Part shown: positions 16,800 to 25,007 of the stretch, in pieces | Layout: every line of letters starts with the position of its first letter | Position numbering within the stretch: the first letter of the stretch is position 1 | DNA from: Ruminococcus sp. | GTDB taxonomy: Bacteria > Bacillota > Clostridia > Oscillospirales > Ruminococcaceae | Reading direction: 5' to 3' | NCBI GenBank assembly: GCA_017521805.1 | Contig: JAFXDK010000001.1 | Coordinates: forward strand, 1-48,158 | DNA: 48,158 nucleotides | Made by a program: the position numbers and the translations under genes | Notes under the pieces: generated by a model | The model's input: only the letters and a program-made list of their open reading frames with translations | What the model was told of the DNA's origin: nothing | Databases searched by the model: none

Positions 16800-17117
16800 A
16801 TGGCATGGAATCCAGAGGAAAAAGGCAATTACGCATGGTTATCACAGCAGGCTAAAGAACATGGTGGAGTAGACAAGTATATTGACGATATTCATAATGC
16901 TGGTTATAATGAAGGTCATGATAAAGGAGTTGTACAAGGAGCCGTGGGGGTAACAGGAGCTATAGCTGCAATATTTCTTATAGTTGAAGGCGTTAAAAAA
17001 ATTATAGAAAAACACATAAAAAAGAAAAAAGAAGTTCATCAGCAGGCGGAAAATTCTAAAGAAGTAATAAAAGAAATTTGCAAAGAAGAAGCTATAGAGG
17101 AGGAATTTTATTTATGA
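16800..17117 (+). CDS. Small single-helix membrane protein of the islet
   Basis: A hypothetical protein of 105 residues. The frame opens earlier at a TTG (16755), but the ATG at 16800 has GAAAGGGG upstream and is preferred. The N-terminal part is polar and aromatic (MAWNPEEKGNYAWLSQQAKE), then a glycine-rich membrane helix at about residues 42-65 (GAVGVTGAIAAIFLIVEGV) followed by Lys-rich and Glu-rich sequence. The hydrophobic segment resembles in style that of the upstream HTH protein, so the two may interact in the membrane; this is inference. Its stop overlaps the next gene's ATG. I do not recognise a family. Confidence 0.75.
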   Translation: MAWNPEEKGNYAWLSQQAKEHGGVDKYIDDIHNAGYNEGHDKGVVQGAVGVTGAIAAIFLIVEGVKKIIEKHIKKKKEVHQQAENSKEVIKEICKEEAIEEEFYL

Positions 17118-17296
17118 GCGAGCGTTTTCCTGATACTGATTGGTGGTGCGATAGGTGCGGAGCATATCTGAATGACCAAGATGATTTTGATGACAATAAT
17201 TACACGCATAGATGTACAGAGTGTGGGCATAAAAACAGCATTTCAAAAGATAACATTTACGATTCACATGAAGATTTCTTAAATGGGTGGCATTAA
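17114..17296 (+). CDS. Small zinc-ribbon protein of the islet
   Basis: A 60-residue protein with two CxxC knuckles (WWCDRCGAYLN and HRCTECGHKN) spaced as in a zinc ribbon, in an otherwise acidic chain. Zinc ribbons of this size often bind nucleic acid or protein partners; no specific role can be given. The frame opens earlier, but GAGGAGG before the ATG at 17114 and the 4-base overlap with the previous stop fix the start. It is third in the islet operon. Confidence 0.75.
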   Translation: MSERFPDTDWWCDRCGAYLNDQDDFDDNNYTHRCTECGHKNSISKDNIYDSHEDFLNGWH

Positions 17297-17297
17297 T

Positions 17298-17501
17298 ATG
17301 AACGAAGAATATATCATTCACACTAATAATACTTAAATACATGAAATAGAGAAGAAAATATCTGATTTTTCTAAAAAGCATAAGTTACCTTTATCAGAAG
17401 AAGAACGTAATGAATTAGGAGAGTTACTAAACAAAAGAGCAGGGGTGCTTTCAGATATTTTAGGTGTAAAAATAGGTTCTGTAGTAGGAAATAATAAATA
17501 A
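17298..17501 (+). pseudogene. Small islet gene with an in-frame stop at codon 13
   Basis: An ATG at 17298 lies one base after the previous stop with GGGTGG upstream. It reads MNEEYIIHTNNT, then TAA (17334-17336), then in the same frame continues for 54 codons (HEIEKKISDFSKKHKLPLSE ... VKIGSVVGNNK) to a TAA at 17499. The downstream part is a convincing small helical protein and has no good internal start. Simplest view: a nonsense-broken gene of 67 codons. Alternatives are stop-codon readthrough or a start at a non-ATG codon after the stop. Family not recognised. Confidence 0.55.
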
Positions 17502-17504
17502 TGA

Positions 17505-17546
17505 TAGAAGCTCATTGCAAAAATAATATAATGCAATGAGCTTCTA
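17505..17546 (+). terminator. Islet terminator
   Basis: Perfect 14-bp stem TAGAAGCTCATTGC / GCAATGAGCTTCTA with a 14-base loop, four bases after the last islet frame. The T-run after it is poor. Confidence 0.7.
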
Positions 17547-17559
17547 TATACAATCTTAT

Positions 17560-17600
17560 AAAACAAGTCTCCCTCGCTAACCAACAAACGAGGGAGACTT
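17560..17600. terminator. Target hairpin and right direct repeat of the islet
   Basis: AAGTCTCCCTCG (17565-17576), 12-base loop, CGAGGGAGACTT (17589-17600). Bases 17560-17591 are the 32-bp direct repeat also found at 16111-16142. It lies downstream of minus-strand xylA. Confidence 0.8.
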
Positions 17601-17644
17601 TATAATTAAGAAGGATAGTAAAAATTCAAAATAATAGAGAGGGT

Positions 17645-17686
17645 TTGTTAAGGAAACTCTGAATAATTCAGGTGTTTCCTTAACAA
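17645..17686 (-). terminator. xylA terminator
   Basis: Inverted repeat TTGTTAAGGAAAC / GTTTCCTTAACAA (13-bp stem) 20 bp beyond the xylose isomerase stop on the minus strand. Confidence 0.65.
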
Positions 17687-17705
17687 TTTAACTTGAAATC
17701 ATTAA

Positions 17706-19031
17706 TTAAAGATTGAACATAATGTTGTTCAGAACAGCTTCCAGCATTTCCTGTCTGCCGCTGGAGAGGGAATCAGTAACCTCGTCCTTTTCAAGAGCGT
17801 ATTTTTCAAGGTCAGCAAGATTAACCTTGCCGTCGATGATATCCTTACCGATGCCTGTTGTCCATGAAGCATAACGGTCATCAACGAACTTGTCAATACG
17901 TCCGTCAGAGATAAGCTTATCAGCAATTCTCAGACCGAGTGCAAATGTATCCATACCAGCAATATAGCTGTGGAAGATATCTTCAGGTGTGAAGCTTCCG
18001 CGTCTTGCCTTTGAATCAAAGTTAAGACCGCCGTTTGTGAAACCGCCTGCCTTGAGAACCTCGTACATACAGAGAGCAGCCTCGTAAACGTTTGTGGGGA
18101 ACTGGTCAGTATCCCAACCGAGAAGTGTATCGCCCTGGTTAGCGTCGATTGAACCAAATGCACCGTTCTCACGAGCAACACGGAGCTCATGCTGGAATGT
18201 GTGCTGTGCAAGAGTAGCATGGTTAGCCTCAATGTTCATCTTGAAATCCTTGTCAAGACCGTACTTGCGGAGGAAGCCGAGAACAGTAGCTGTATCGAAA
18301 TCGTACTGGTGCTTTGTAGGCTCCTTGGGCTTGGGCTCAATGTAGAAATCGCCTGTATAACCGATAGAACGAGCATACTCAACAGCCATTTTCATAAGAC
18401 GAGCCATGTTGTCAAGCTCAAGACCCATATTTGTGTTGAGGAGAGTTTCGTAACCCTCACGTCCGCCCCAGAATACATAGCCGTTACCGCCAAGCTTTAC
18501 AGTAGCGTCAATAGCCTTTTTGATCTGTGCACCTGCGTATGCGAAAACGTCAGCAGAGGGAGATGTGCCTGCACCGTGCATGAAGCGTGGGTGGTCGAAG
18601 CACTTAGCTGTACCCCAGAGAAGCTTCTTTGAAGGGTCAGCAGCCATTTTTTCTGCTACATAATCAACGATAGCGTCGAATTTCTCATTTGTCTCAGCAA
18701 GTGAGCCATATTCAGGAGAAAGGTCACGGTCGTGGAAGCAGAAATAGTCAATGGAAAGCTTATCCATAATCTCGAAAGCAGCGTCAACCTTAGCTTTAGC
18801 GCGTGCCTCGGGGTCGGATTCGCCCCATGTCTTATCTGTTGTGCCGCAGCCGAACATATCAGTACCGTCGCCGCCCATTGTATGCCACCATGAGAGAGCG
18901 AACTTGAGCTGCTCCTTCATAGTCTTGCCGCCGATAACCTCATCGGGATTGTAGTATTTGAAAGCAAGGGGATTTGTGCTGTCCTTTCCCTCATAGGGAA
19001 TCTTGCCTATATTGCTGAAAAATTCACTCAT
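17706..19031 (-). CDS. xylA: Xylose isomerase
   Basis: Converts D-xylose to D-xylulose in the cytoplasm, the entry step of pentose metabolism; needs two divalent metals. At 441 residues it is a class II (long) enzyme with the N-terminal extension seen in gut Firmicutes and Bacteroidetes. Visible signatures: catalytic [27 protein letters not shown], metal-ligand region [15 protein letters not shown] and [18 protein letters not shown]. The ATG follows GGAGGTTTTTAAA. No xylulokinase is adjacent. The 5' leader carries a hairpin at 19066-19089, and an AraC regulator lies upstream on the same strand. Confidence 0.98.
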   Translation of the reverse strand: MSEFFSNIGKIPYEGKDSTNPLAFKYYNPDEVIGGKTMKEQLKFALSWWHTMGGDGTDMFGCGTTDKTWGESDPEARAKAKVDAAFEIMDKLSIDYFCFHDRDLSPEYGSLAETNEKFDAIVDYVAEKMAADPSKKLLWGTAKCFDHPRFMHGAGTSPSADVFAYAGAQIKKAIDATVKLGGNGYVFWGGREGYETLLNTNMGLELDNMARLMKMAVEYARSIGYTGDFYIEPKPKEPTKHQYDFDTATVLGFLRKYGLDKDFKMNIEANHATLAQHTFQHELRVARENGAFGSIDANQGDTLLGWDTDQFPTNVYEAALCMYEVLKAGGFTNGGLNFDSKARRGSFTPEDIFHSYIAGMDTFALGLRIADKLISDGRIDKFVDDRYASWTTGIGKDIIDGKVNLADLEKYALEKDEVTDSLSSGRQEMLEAVLNNIMFNL

Positions 19032-19065
19032 TTTAAAAACCTCCGTAAAATAAATTTTAATTCTA

Positions 19066-19089
19066 ACAGCAATTTTCGGTCATTGCTGT
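19066..19089 (-). promoter_or_regulatory. Hairpin in the xylA leader
   Basis: ACAGCAAT (19066-19073) pairs with ATTGCTGT (19082-19089) about 35 bases before the start codon. It could be an operator or mRNA hairpin; only the inverted repeat is seen. A possible -10 (TATAAT) lies further upstream at 19153-19158 without a good -35. Confidence 0.4.
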
Positions 19090-19285
19090 CATAAATTTGA
19101 GAGCTTTATTTCCTGTGCTGATGAAGAAATTGTGCATCTCTAAGATAACTAAATTATAACGCTTTCTGTAAAAAACGACTAATCATTTATTGCTTTCTTA
19201 AAAACAAAATTTGCTAACTTGTTCAGAAAAGTTTAAAATTATTTTTTTAGTAAGCCTTAAGTAACGTAATATAGCGGTTTGGGCG

Positions 19286-20155
19286 TTAATCAGAATTATC
19301 TGAAATCTTGAAAAGCTTTCGGAACTCCGAGGGGGTGCAGTTTTTGTGAGCCTTAAATATACGGTTGAAAGTTGTCAAACTTGAAAATCCCGAACGCATA
19401 GCAATATCTGTTATAGATATTTCGGGGTCACAGAGAAGCTGCTCAGCCATTTTTATGCGTTTACAGCTTATGTAGTGAACGCAGGACATATTATTATACT
19501 TCTTAAAAAGACGCGAAAAATGGAATTTACTGTAGCCTGCAATGGCGGCAAGGGTATCAAGTGAAAGCTCCTCTGTAAAATTATGGTTGATATAATTCAT
19601 AACATATTTCAGTTTTGCGCTGTCGTCTGAGCTGATATTTTCGCCTATTTCGCTGTTTCCTGCGTCTCTCAGCTGGGATTCGCGGACTGCGGTGAGGATA
19701 TTCAGCAGATTCATATAAATGCGCGCGTCTGCTACAGGGGATTTTGAGTAGTAATCGGAATAAATATCGAGAATTCCCTTTCTTGCAATGAGATAGAGCT
19801 CTCTGTCCGGTTCGGGCGTGATATACACAGAAGAACTGAAAACAGGCAGCAGGGAATCAAGGATAGAATTGCCGCCAAGCTGGGAATTATCGCACTGGAA
19901 GAAGATTCGCCGTCCCTCTCTTGCAGGCATGGAATGAAGTTCTCCGGGAGGAATAATCAGTATTTCCTTTTCTTTAAGGACGTATTCCTTTTCTCCTGAA
20001 ACTACGGTGAAATCGTTGGTGAGGGGGATAATAATTTCCACAGCGTTGTGCCAGTGTATCGGATAGGCTTCGGTTTCGACGTTGTCGTGGAGCATAACGA
20101 CGCGTTTGTTTTCATATTCAACGGTTTCATAAACTCCTGTGAGATTTTTAATCAT
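19286..20155 (-). CDS. AraC-family transcription regulator
   Basis: A 289-residue regulator with an N-terminal cupin-like sensing domain (about 15-130, with the metal/sugar-pocket-like HWHNAVEIIIPL and PPGELHSMPA) and a C-terminal AraC DNA-binding domain (about 185-285: LDTLAAIAGYSKFHFSRLFK and ITDIAMRSGFSSLTTFNRIF). Such proteins activate sugar-use genes when a sugar binds. It lies between xylA and the divergent mutarotase-like/GH3/ABC operon, so it is a likely regulator of one or both. The 235-bp divergent gap to the next operon would hold its sites. Confidence 0.93.
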   Translation of the reverse strand: MIKNLTGVYETVEYENKRVVMLHDNVETEAYPIHWHNAVEIIIPLTNDFTVVSGEKEYVLKEKEILIIPPGELHSMPAREGRRIFFQCDNSQLGGNSILDSLLPVFSSSVYITPEPDRELYLIARKGILDIYSDYYSKSPVADARIYMNLLNILTAVRESQLRDAGNSEIGENISSDDSAKLKYVMNYINHNFTEELSLDTLAAIAGYSKFHFSRLFKKYNNMSCVHYISCKRIKMAEQLLCDPEISITDIAMRSGFSSLTTFNRIFKAHKNCTPSEFRKLFKISDNSD

Positions 20156-20429
20156 AATAATACCGCCTTTTTAGTGCTATAGTGATTTTGACGAAAAAGA
20201 TATGTTACCATATCTTAACCATTTTATCTCCATTATTATTATACAACAAAGTGATATATTTTGTAAATACTGTTTGAATAATTTGTGAAAATTCAGCAAT
20301 TGATGAACAGAGTACCGCAATTTTTGGTTAGTGATAAAAGAAGAAAAGATATATAATTGAAATATAAGATAGAAAAAAGCGCAATGTTCAATGGATTATG
20401 TTGGATTTGCAAAAGTGGGTGTGGAAATG

Positions 20430-21278
20430 GCGGTAAAATTTTCCGAGATAATCTATGGCAGCTTCGGAAACTGCGTTTGCCTTGAAAATGGCAGAATAAA
20501 GCTGATAGCAACTGCTGAGGCAGGTCCGAGAATCGTATATTTCGGCGCTGTTGACGGCGAAAATATGCTTTTTGAGGATAACGACCGTAATTTTTACGAG
20601 ATAAACCGCGGATACGGCGTGTGGTATGCTTACGGCGGACATAGAGTATGGACTGCTCCTGAGAAAATGCCTGAAACATATCTCCCTGATAATTCGGGGG
20701 TTGTATACAATTTTTGCAAAAACACTCTCACGCTTACTGCTCCTGTAACAATATTTGGCAAACAGATAAGCATGGAGATAACCATGGATGAGGGAAACAG
20801 TATAACAATTCTGAACAAAATTGAGAATTGTTCGGGAAAACCTGCAATTTTTGCTCCGTGGTCGATTACAGGGCTTGCGGCAGGGGGTACTGAATACATA
20901 CCTTTATGTAAAGAAGATAAAGGATTTCTCCCGAATAGAACGATGGCTCTGTGGAGTTATTCCGATATCAAAGATGAACGCTTTACGCTTACGAATGATT
21001 ATGCAAAGCTTCGTCAGGATCCCAATAACAAAAAAGCTTTCAAGGTCGGTTTCAATGCGACCGACGGATATATAGAGTATGAAAAGGGCGGCTGTATTTT
21101 CAGACTTACCTTTGATGATTACAAAAATATGAAATACCCTGATTTCAGTTGTAACTTTGAGACTTACACCAATCACCTGTTCCTCGAATGTGAACTGCTG
21201 GGCGAGATGAAAAGCTACGCTCCTAATGAAACAGCGGTTATACGCGAAAAATGGGAGATTATAAAAGGAAACGTCTGA
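20430..21278 (+). CDS. Aldose-1-epimerase-fold protein (DUF4380-like)
   Basis: A cytoplasmic protein of 282 residues with no signal peptide. Sequence such as AGPRIVYFGAVDGENMLFED, YGGHRVWTAPE and GNSITILNKIENCSGKP recalls the galactose-mutarotase-like beta-sandwich, with conserved His and Arg in GGHRVW. It probably acts on the anomeric form of a sugar or oligosaccharide; the substrate is not known. The frame opens at 20391 with an ATG lacking a ribosome site; the ATG at 20430 has GGGTGTGGA upstream and I prefer it. It heads the operon with the GH3 enzyme and the ABC importer. Confidence 0.75.
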   Translation, partial: AVKFSEIIYGSFGNCVCLENGRIKLIATAEAGPRIVYFGAVDGENMLFEDNDRNFYEINRGYGVWYAYGGHRVWTAPEKMPETYLPDNSGVVYNFCKNTLTLTAPVTIFGKQISMEITMDEGNSITILNKIENCSGKPAIFAPWSITGLAAGGTEYIPLCKEDKGFLPNRTMALWSYSDIKDERFTLTNDYAKLRQDPNNKKAFKVGFNATDGYIEYEKGGCIFRLTFDDYKNMKYPDFSCNFETYTNHLFLECELLGEMKSYAPNETAVIREKWEIIKGNV

Positions 21279-21330
21279 GGGTATTTCAAAAAATAAGGAT
21301 TTGATGAATCCGAAAGAAAGGACGGTTAGA

Positions 21331-23415
21331 GTGGAAAAATATAAAAATGAAGCATTAACCGCACAGGAGAGAGCCGAAGATATAGTAGAAAGGCTCTCAG
21401 TAACAGAAGCAGCGTCACAGTTGAAATACGACGCTCCCTCAGTGGAAAGTATCGGCATTCCCGCATACAACTGGTGGAGCGAAGGCCTTCACGGTGTTGC
21501 AAGAGCCGGAGTTGCTACAATGTTTCCGCAGGCAATCGGTCTTGCGGCAATGTTCGATGATGAGCTTCTTGAAAAGGCAGCAGACGTAATTTCCGATGAA
21601 GCAAGAGCGAAGTATAATGAATATTCCGCTCACGGCGACAGGGATATATACAAGGGACTTACCCTTTGGTCGCCGAATATAAATATATTCCGCGATCCGC
21701 GCTGGGGCAGAGGTCAGGAGACCTACGGCGAAGACCCTTACCTTACAGCACGTCTCGGAGTTGCTTTCACAAAAGGACTTCAGGGAAACGGAAAGGTTCT
21801 GAAAACTGCCGCTTGTGCAAAACATTTTGCGGTTCATAGCGGTCCTGAGGCTTGCCGTCATGAATTTGACGCAGTTGCAGACAAAAAGGATATGGCTGAA
21901 ACCTATCTCCCTGCTTTCGAGGCTCTTGTAAAAGAGGCTAAGGTCGAAAGCGTAATGGGTGCATACAACCGAGTGAACGGAGAGCCTGCCTGTGCAAGCA
22001 AGGAGCTTATGGGCAAGCTTGCAGAATGGGAATTTGACGGTCACTTCGTTTCAGACTGCTGGGCGATACGTGACTTTCACCTTAATCATAAGGTGACAAA
22101 AACAGCTCCCGAATCAGCGGCTTTGGCATTGAAAACAGGCTGCGACCTCAATTGCGGCAATACCTACATTCATTTGCTGATTGCACTGAGAGAGGGACTT
22201 ATTACCGAGGAGGACATCCGCAAAGCTTGCGTAAAGCTTATGAGAACAAGAGTTCGCCTTGGTATGTTTGATGAATCAACAGAATACGACAGCCTTGACA
22301 ACGAAATCGTTGCCTGCGAAAAGCATAAGGAGTTGTCCCTTGAATGTGCAAGACGTTCAATGGTTCTGCTGAAAAATAACGGTATACTTCCTCTTGATAA
22401 GAGCAAGATAAAAACAATCGGAGTTATCGGACCGAATGCGGACAGCCGTGCAGCTCTGGAGGGCAACTATAACGGCACAGCTGACAGATATATAACATTC
22501 CTTGAGGGAATACAGGACGAGTTTGAGGGCAGAGTAATGTACTCACAGGGCTGTCATCTCTACAAGGACAGATGTATGAATCTGGGCATGGCTGATGACC
22601 GTATAGCAGAAGCGGAAATAGTTGCTGACCATTCTGATGTGGTTATCCTCTGTCTCGGTCTTGACGCTACAATTGAGGGCGAGGAGGGAGATACAGGAAA
22701 CGAATTCTCCTCAGGCGATAAAAATGACCTGTTCCTCCCCGAATCACAGCGCAAGCTTGTAAAGGCAGTTATGAAGCGCGGAAAGCCTGTTATCATCGTG
22801 ACAGCGGCTGGAAGTGCAATAAATGTTGACGCTGACTGCGACGCAGAAATTCATGCATGGTATCCCGGACAAAGCGGCGGTAAGGCACTTGCGGAAATAC
22901 TTTTCGGCAAGGTTTCACCCTCAGGAAAGCTTCCTGTAACATTCTACAAGAGTGCAGAGGGGCTTCCCGATTTCGAGGATTACAGCATGAAAAACCGTAC
23001 ATACCGTTATGTTGAGAATAATGAAAATATTCTCTATCCTTTCGGATATGGACTGACTTATTCAAAAGTAAGCTGCACCGACCTGAAATACAGCGACGGT
23101 ACAGCAGCAGTAACCGTTACAAATAACGGTGAATATGATACAGAAGATGTAGTTCAGCTCTACATAAAGGGCTACAGCGAAAATGCTGTGCTGAATTACA
23201 GCCTTTGTGGATTCAAGAGAGTTTCTCTTGCAAAGGGAGAGACAAAAACAGTTGAGCTGAAAATAGCGGAAAGCGCATTTGAGGCTATTAACAGTGAGGG
23301 CGAAAGAATAAGCGGAGGAGATAAATTTACTCTTTACGCTGGAACAGCTCAGCCCGACGCATTAAGTGAGAATCTGACAGATACCAAAAGTGTATCTGTT
23401 GATATTAAATTTTAA
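21331..23415 (+). CDS. GH3 beta-xylosidase/beta-glucosidase
   Basis: A cytoplasmic GH3 glycosidase of about 695 residues, without signal peptide, that should remove xylose (or glucose) from imported oligosaccharides. Visible: (beta/alpha)8 domain with YNWWSEGLHGVARAG and KTAACAKHFAVHSGPE, nucleophile D242 in HFVSDCWAIRD, the alpha/beta sandwich domain with VILCLGLDATIEGEEGD and a C-terminal fibronectin-III-like domain. YNWWSEGLHG is typical of xylosidase-type GH3. The frame allows ATG 21304, but GAAAGGACG before the GTG at 21331 and the family N-terminus (EKYKNEALTAQERAEDIV) support the GTG. It is 52 bp after the mutarotase-like gene and 30 bp before the binding-protein gene. Confidence 0.95.
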   Translation: MEKYKNEALTAQERAEDIVERLSVTEAASQLKYDAPSVESIGIPAYNWWSEGLHGVARAGVATMFPQAIGLAAMFDDELLEKAADVISDEARAKYNEYSAHGDRDIYKGLTLWSPNINIFRDPRWGRGQETYGEDPYLTARLGVAFTKGLQGNGKVLKTAACAKHFAVHSGPEACRHEFDAVADKKDMAETYLPAFEALVKEAKVESVMGAYNRVNGEPACASKELMGKLAEWEFDGHFVSDCWAIRDFHLNHKVTKTAPESAALALKTGCDLNCGNTYIHLLIALREGLITEEDIRKACVKLMRTRVRLGMFDESTEYDSLDNEIVACEKHKELSLECARRSMVLLKNNGILPLDKSKIKTIGVIGPNADSRAALEGNYNGTADRYITFLEGIQDEFEGRVMYSQGCHLYKDRCMNLGMADDRIAEAEIVADHSDVVILCLGLDATIEGEEGDTGNEFSSGDKNDLFLPESQRKLVKAVMKRGKPVIIVTAAGSAINVDADCDAEIHAWYPGQSGGKALAEILFGKVSPSGKLPVTFYKSAEGLPDFEDYSMKNRTYRYVENNENILYPFGYGLTYSKVSCTDLKYSDGTAAVTVTNNGEYDTEDVVQLYIKGYSENAVLNYSLCGFKRVSLAKGETKTVELKIAESAFEAINSEGERISGGDKFTLYAGTAQPDALSENLTDTKSVSVDIKF

Positions 23416-23445
23416 AACAAAAATGTATTATGGAGGTTTTTTACT

Positions 23446-24855
23446 ATGAAAAAGGTATTATCTATGCTTGCAGCAATGTCTATGCTTCTTTCCATGACAG
23501 CTTGTGGTACTGAGAAGGAAGAGGAAAAGACAAACACAGGCAACGACACAAACGTTTCCGACGAGAACAAGGAAGAGTCCAAGGACAGCGGCAAGAAGGA
23601 AACTCTCAATGTTTGGGCATTCACAGACGAAGTTCCAGGCATGGTAGACAAGTACATCGAGCTTAACCCTGAGTTCGGCGAGAAGTACGAAATCAAGAAG
23701 ACAATCATTCCTACAACAGACGGTCAGTATCAGCCTGCACTTGATCAGGCTCTTATCGCCGGCGGCAACGACGCTCCTGACATCTATGCTGCTGAGGCTG
23801 CTTTCATCCTCAAGTACTCACAGGGCGAGTGTGCTAAGTATGCTGCTCCTTACGAGGATCTCGGCATTGACGTAGCTAACGCTATCTCTGCTGCTGAAAT
23901 CGCACAGTACTCCGTAGATATCGGTACAAATCCCGATGGTAAGGTTGTAGGTCTTGGATATCAGGCTACAGGTGGTGCATTCATCTACCGTCGCTCAATC
24001 GCTAAGGATGTATTCGGAACAGATGATCCTGCAACAATCAAGGATAAGATCGGACCCGGCTGGGATAAGTTCTTCGACGCTGCTGAGGAACTCAAGGCAA
24101 AGGGCTACGCTATCGTTTCCGGTGACGGCGATATGTGGCACGCTGTTGAGAACAGCTCTTCAAAGGGTTGGCTCGAGAACGACAAGCTCGTTATTGATGA
24201 CAAGCGTGCAGAGTTCATGGACTTCTCTATGAGGCTTATGGAAAATGATTACCACAACAATACAGAGGACTGGGGCGATGCTTGGTTTGCTGATATGAAG
24301 GGCGAGGGTGATACACCTGCATTCGGTTTCTTCGGACCTGCTTGGCTCATCAACTACACAATGGCTGACAACTCCGGCGGTAAGGCAGTTGGCGAAGGCA
24401 CATACGGTGACTGGGCTGTTTGTGAGCCTACAGTTGGCTTCTTCTGGGGCGGTACATGGGTACTTGCTAACAAAGATACAAAGCATAAGGAAGCTGTTGG
24501 CGACTTCATTGAGTGGGTAACTCTTGATACATCTGAAACAGGTCTCCAGTACATGTGGGCTAACGGAACATACAATCCTGATTCACCTACAAAGGACTGT
24601 GTTGCTTCAGGCGTTGTAATGGCTAAGTCTAACGGTGAAGTTGACTTCCTCGGCGGTCAGAATATGTTCGACGTATTCGTTCCTGCTAACCAGTTCGCAA
24701 ACGGTAAGAACCTCACTCCTTACGATGAGAAGATCAACTCTCACTGGAGAGATCAGGTTCGTCAGTACACATCAGGTCAGAAGACAAAGGAACAGGCAAT
24801 TGCTGACTTCAAGACAGCTGTAAACGATGATCTCGCTATCGAGGCTGCTGAATAA
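23446..24855 (+). CDS. Sugar ABC transporter substrate-binding lipoprotein
   Basis: A 469-residue extracellular binding protein of the family 1 (carbohydrate) type, anchored by a lipid on the cysteine in LSMTAC (residue about 20). An acidic, Glu/Lys-rich linker (about 21-52) leads to the binding domain starting ETLNVWAFTDEVPGM. Tryptophan-rich stretches suit sugar stacking. Codon use is much more biased than in neighbouring genes (repeated GCT, AAG, CTC), which suggests very high expression. Its place between GH3 and permease genes makes xylo-oligosaccharides the likely ligand, but cello-oligosaccharides cannot be excluded. Confidence 0.95.
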   Translation: MKKVLSMLAAMSMLLSMTACGTEKEEEKTNTGNDTNVSDENKEESKDSGKKETLNVWAFTDEVPGMVDKYIELNPEFGEKYEIKKTIIPTTDGQYQPALDQALIAGGNDAPDIYAAEAAFILKYSQGECAKYAAPYEDLGIDVANAISAAEIAQYSVDIGTNPDGKVVGLGYQATGGAFIYRRSIAKDVFGTDDPATIKDKIGPGWDKFFDAAEELKAKGYAIVSGDGDMWHAVENSSSKGWLENDKLVIDDKRAEFMDFSMRLMENDYHNNTEDWGDAWFADMKGEGDTPAFGFFGPAWLINYTMADNSGGKAVGEGTYGDWAVCEPTVGFFWGGTWVLANKDTKHKEAVGDFIEWVTLDTSETGLQYMWANGTYNPDSPTKDCVASGVVMAKSNGEVDFLGGQNMFDVFVPANQFANGKNLTPYDEKINSHWRDQVRQYTSGQKTKEQAIADFKTAVNDDLAIEAAE

Positions 24856-24880
24856 TTAATTTAAAATTTCAATATGCAAA

Positions 24881-24982
24881 CCGCACAGGGTATTATACCC
24901 TGTGCGGAATTGCCATAAGGGGTTCTCTGAAAACCGGAACACGAGCGAAATCAAGCTGTGAGGGAGGTTTTTAGAGGTTCCC
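24881..24982 (+). promoter_or_regulatory. Two intercistronic hairpins between binding protein and permease
   Basis: First, CCGCACAGGGTA / TACCCTGTGCGG (24881-24907), perfect 12-bp stem with a 3-base loop and no T-run. Second, a 17-bp long-range stem pairing 24919-24935 with 24966-24982 with one mismatch and a few G-T pairs. Such structures usually protect the 3' end of a binding-protein mRNA and lower permease expression. Confidence 0.65.
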
Positions 24983-25007
24983 ATAACAATAAGGTGGTGG
25001 CGAAAGC

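Larger units (their letters stand above)
16111..17591. mobile_element. 1.45-kb AT-rich gene islet between 32-bp direct repeats
   Basis: A block with its own promoter (16228-16256), four small genes on the plus strand and its own hairpin terminator (17505-17546), bounded by identical 32-bp repeats 1449 bp apart. Genes on both sides run on the minus strand, and the base composition is visibly more A-rich. The right repeat lies in an intact hairpin between the symporter and xylA, the left is cut inside that hairpin. The natural reading is insertion into a terminator with target duplication, or att-site recombination. No integrase or transposase is encoded. Confidence 0.75.
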
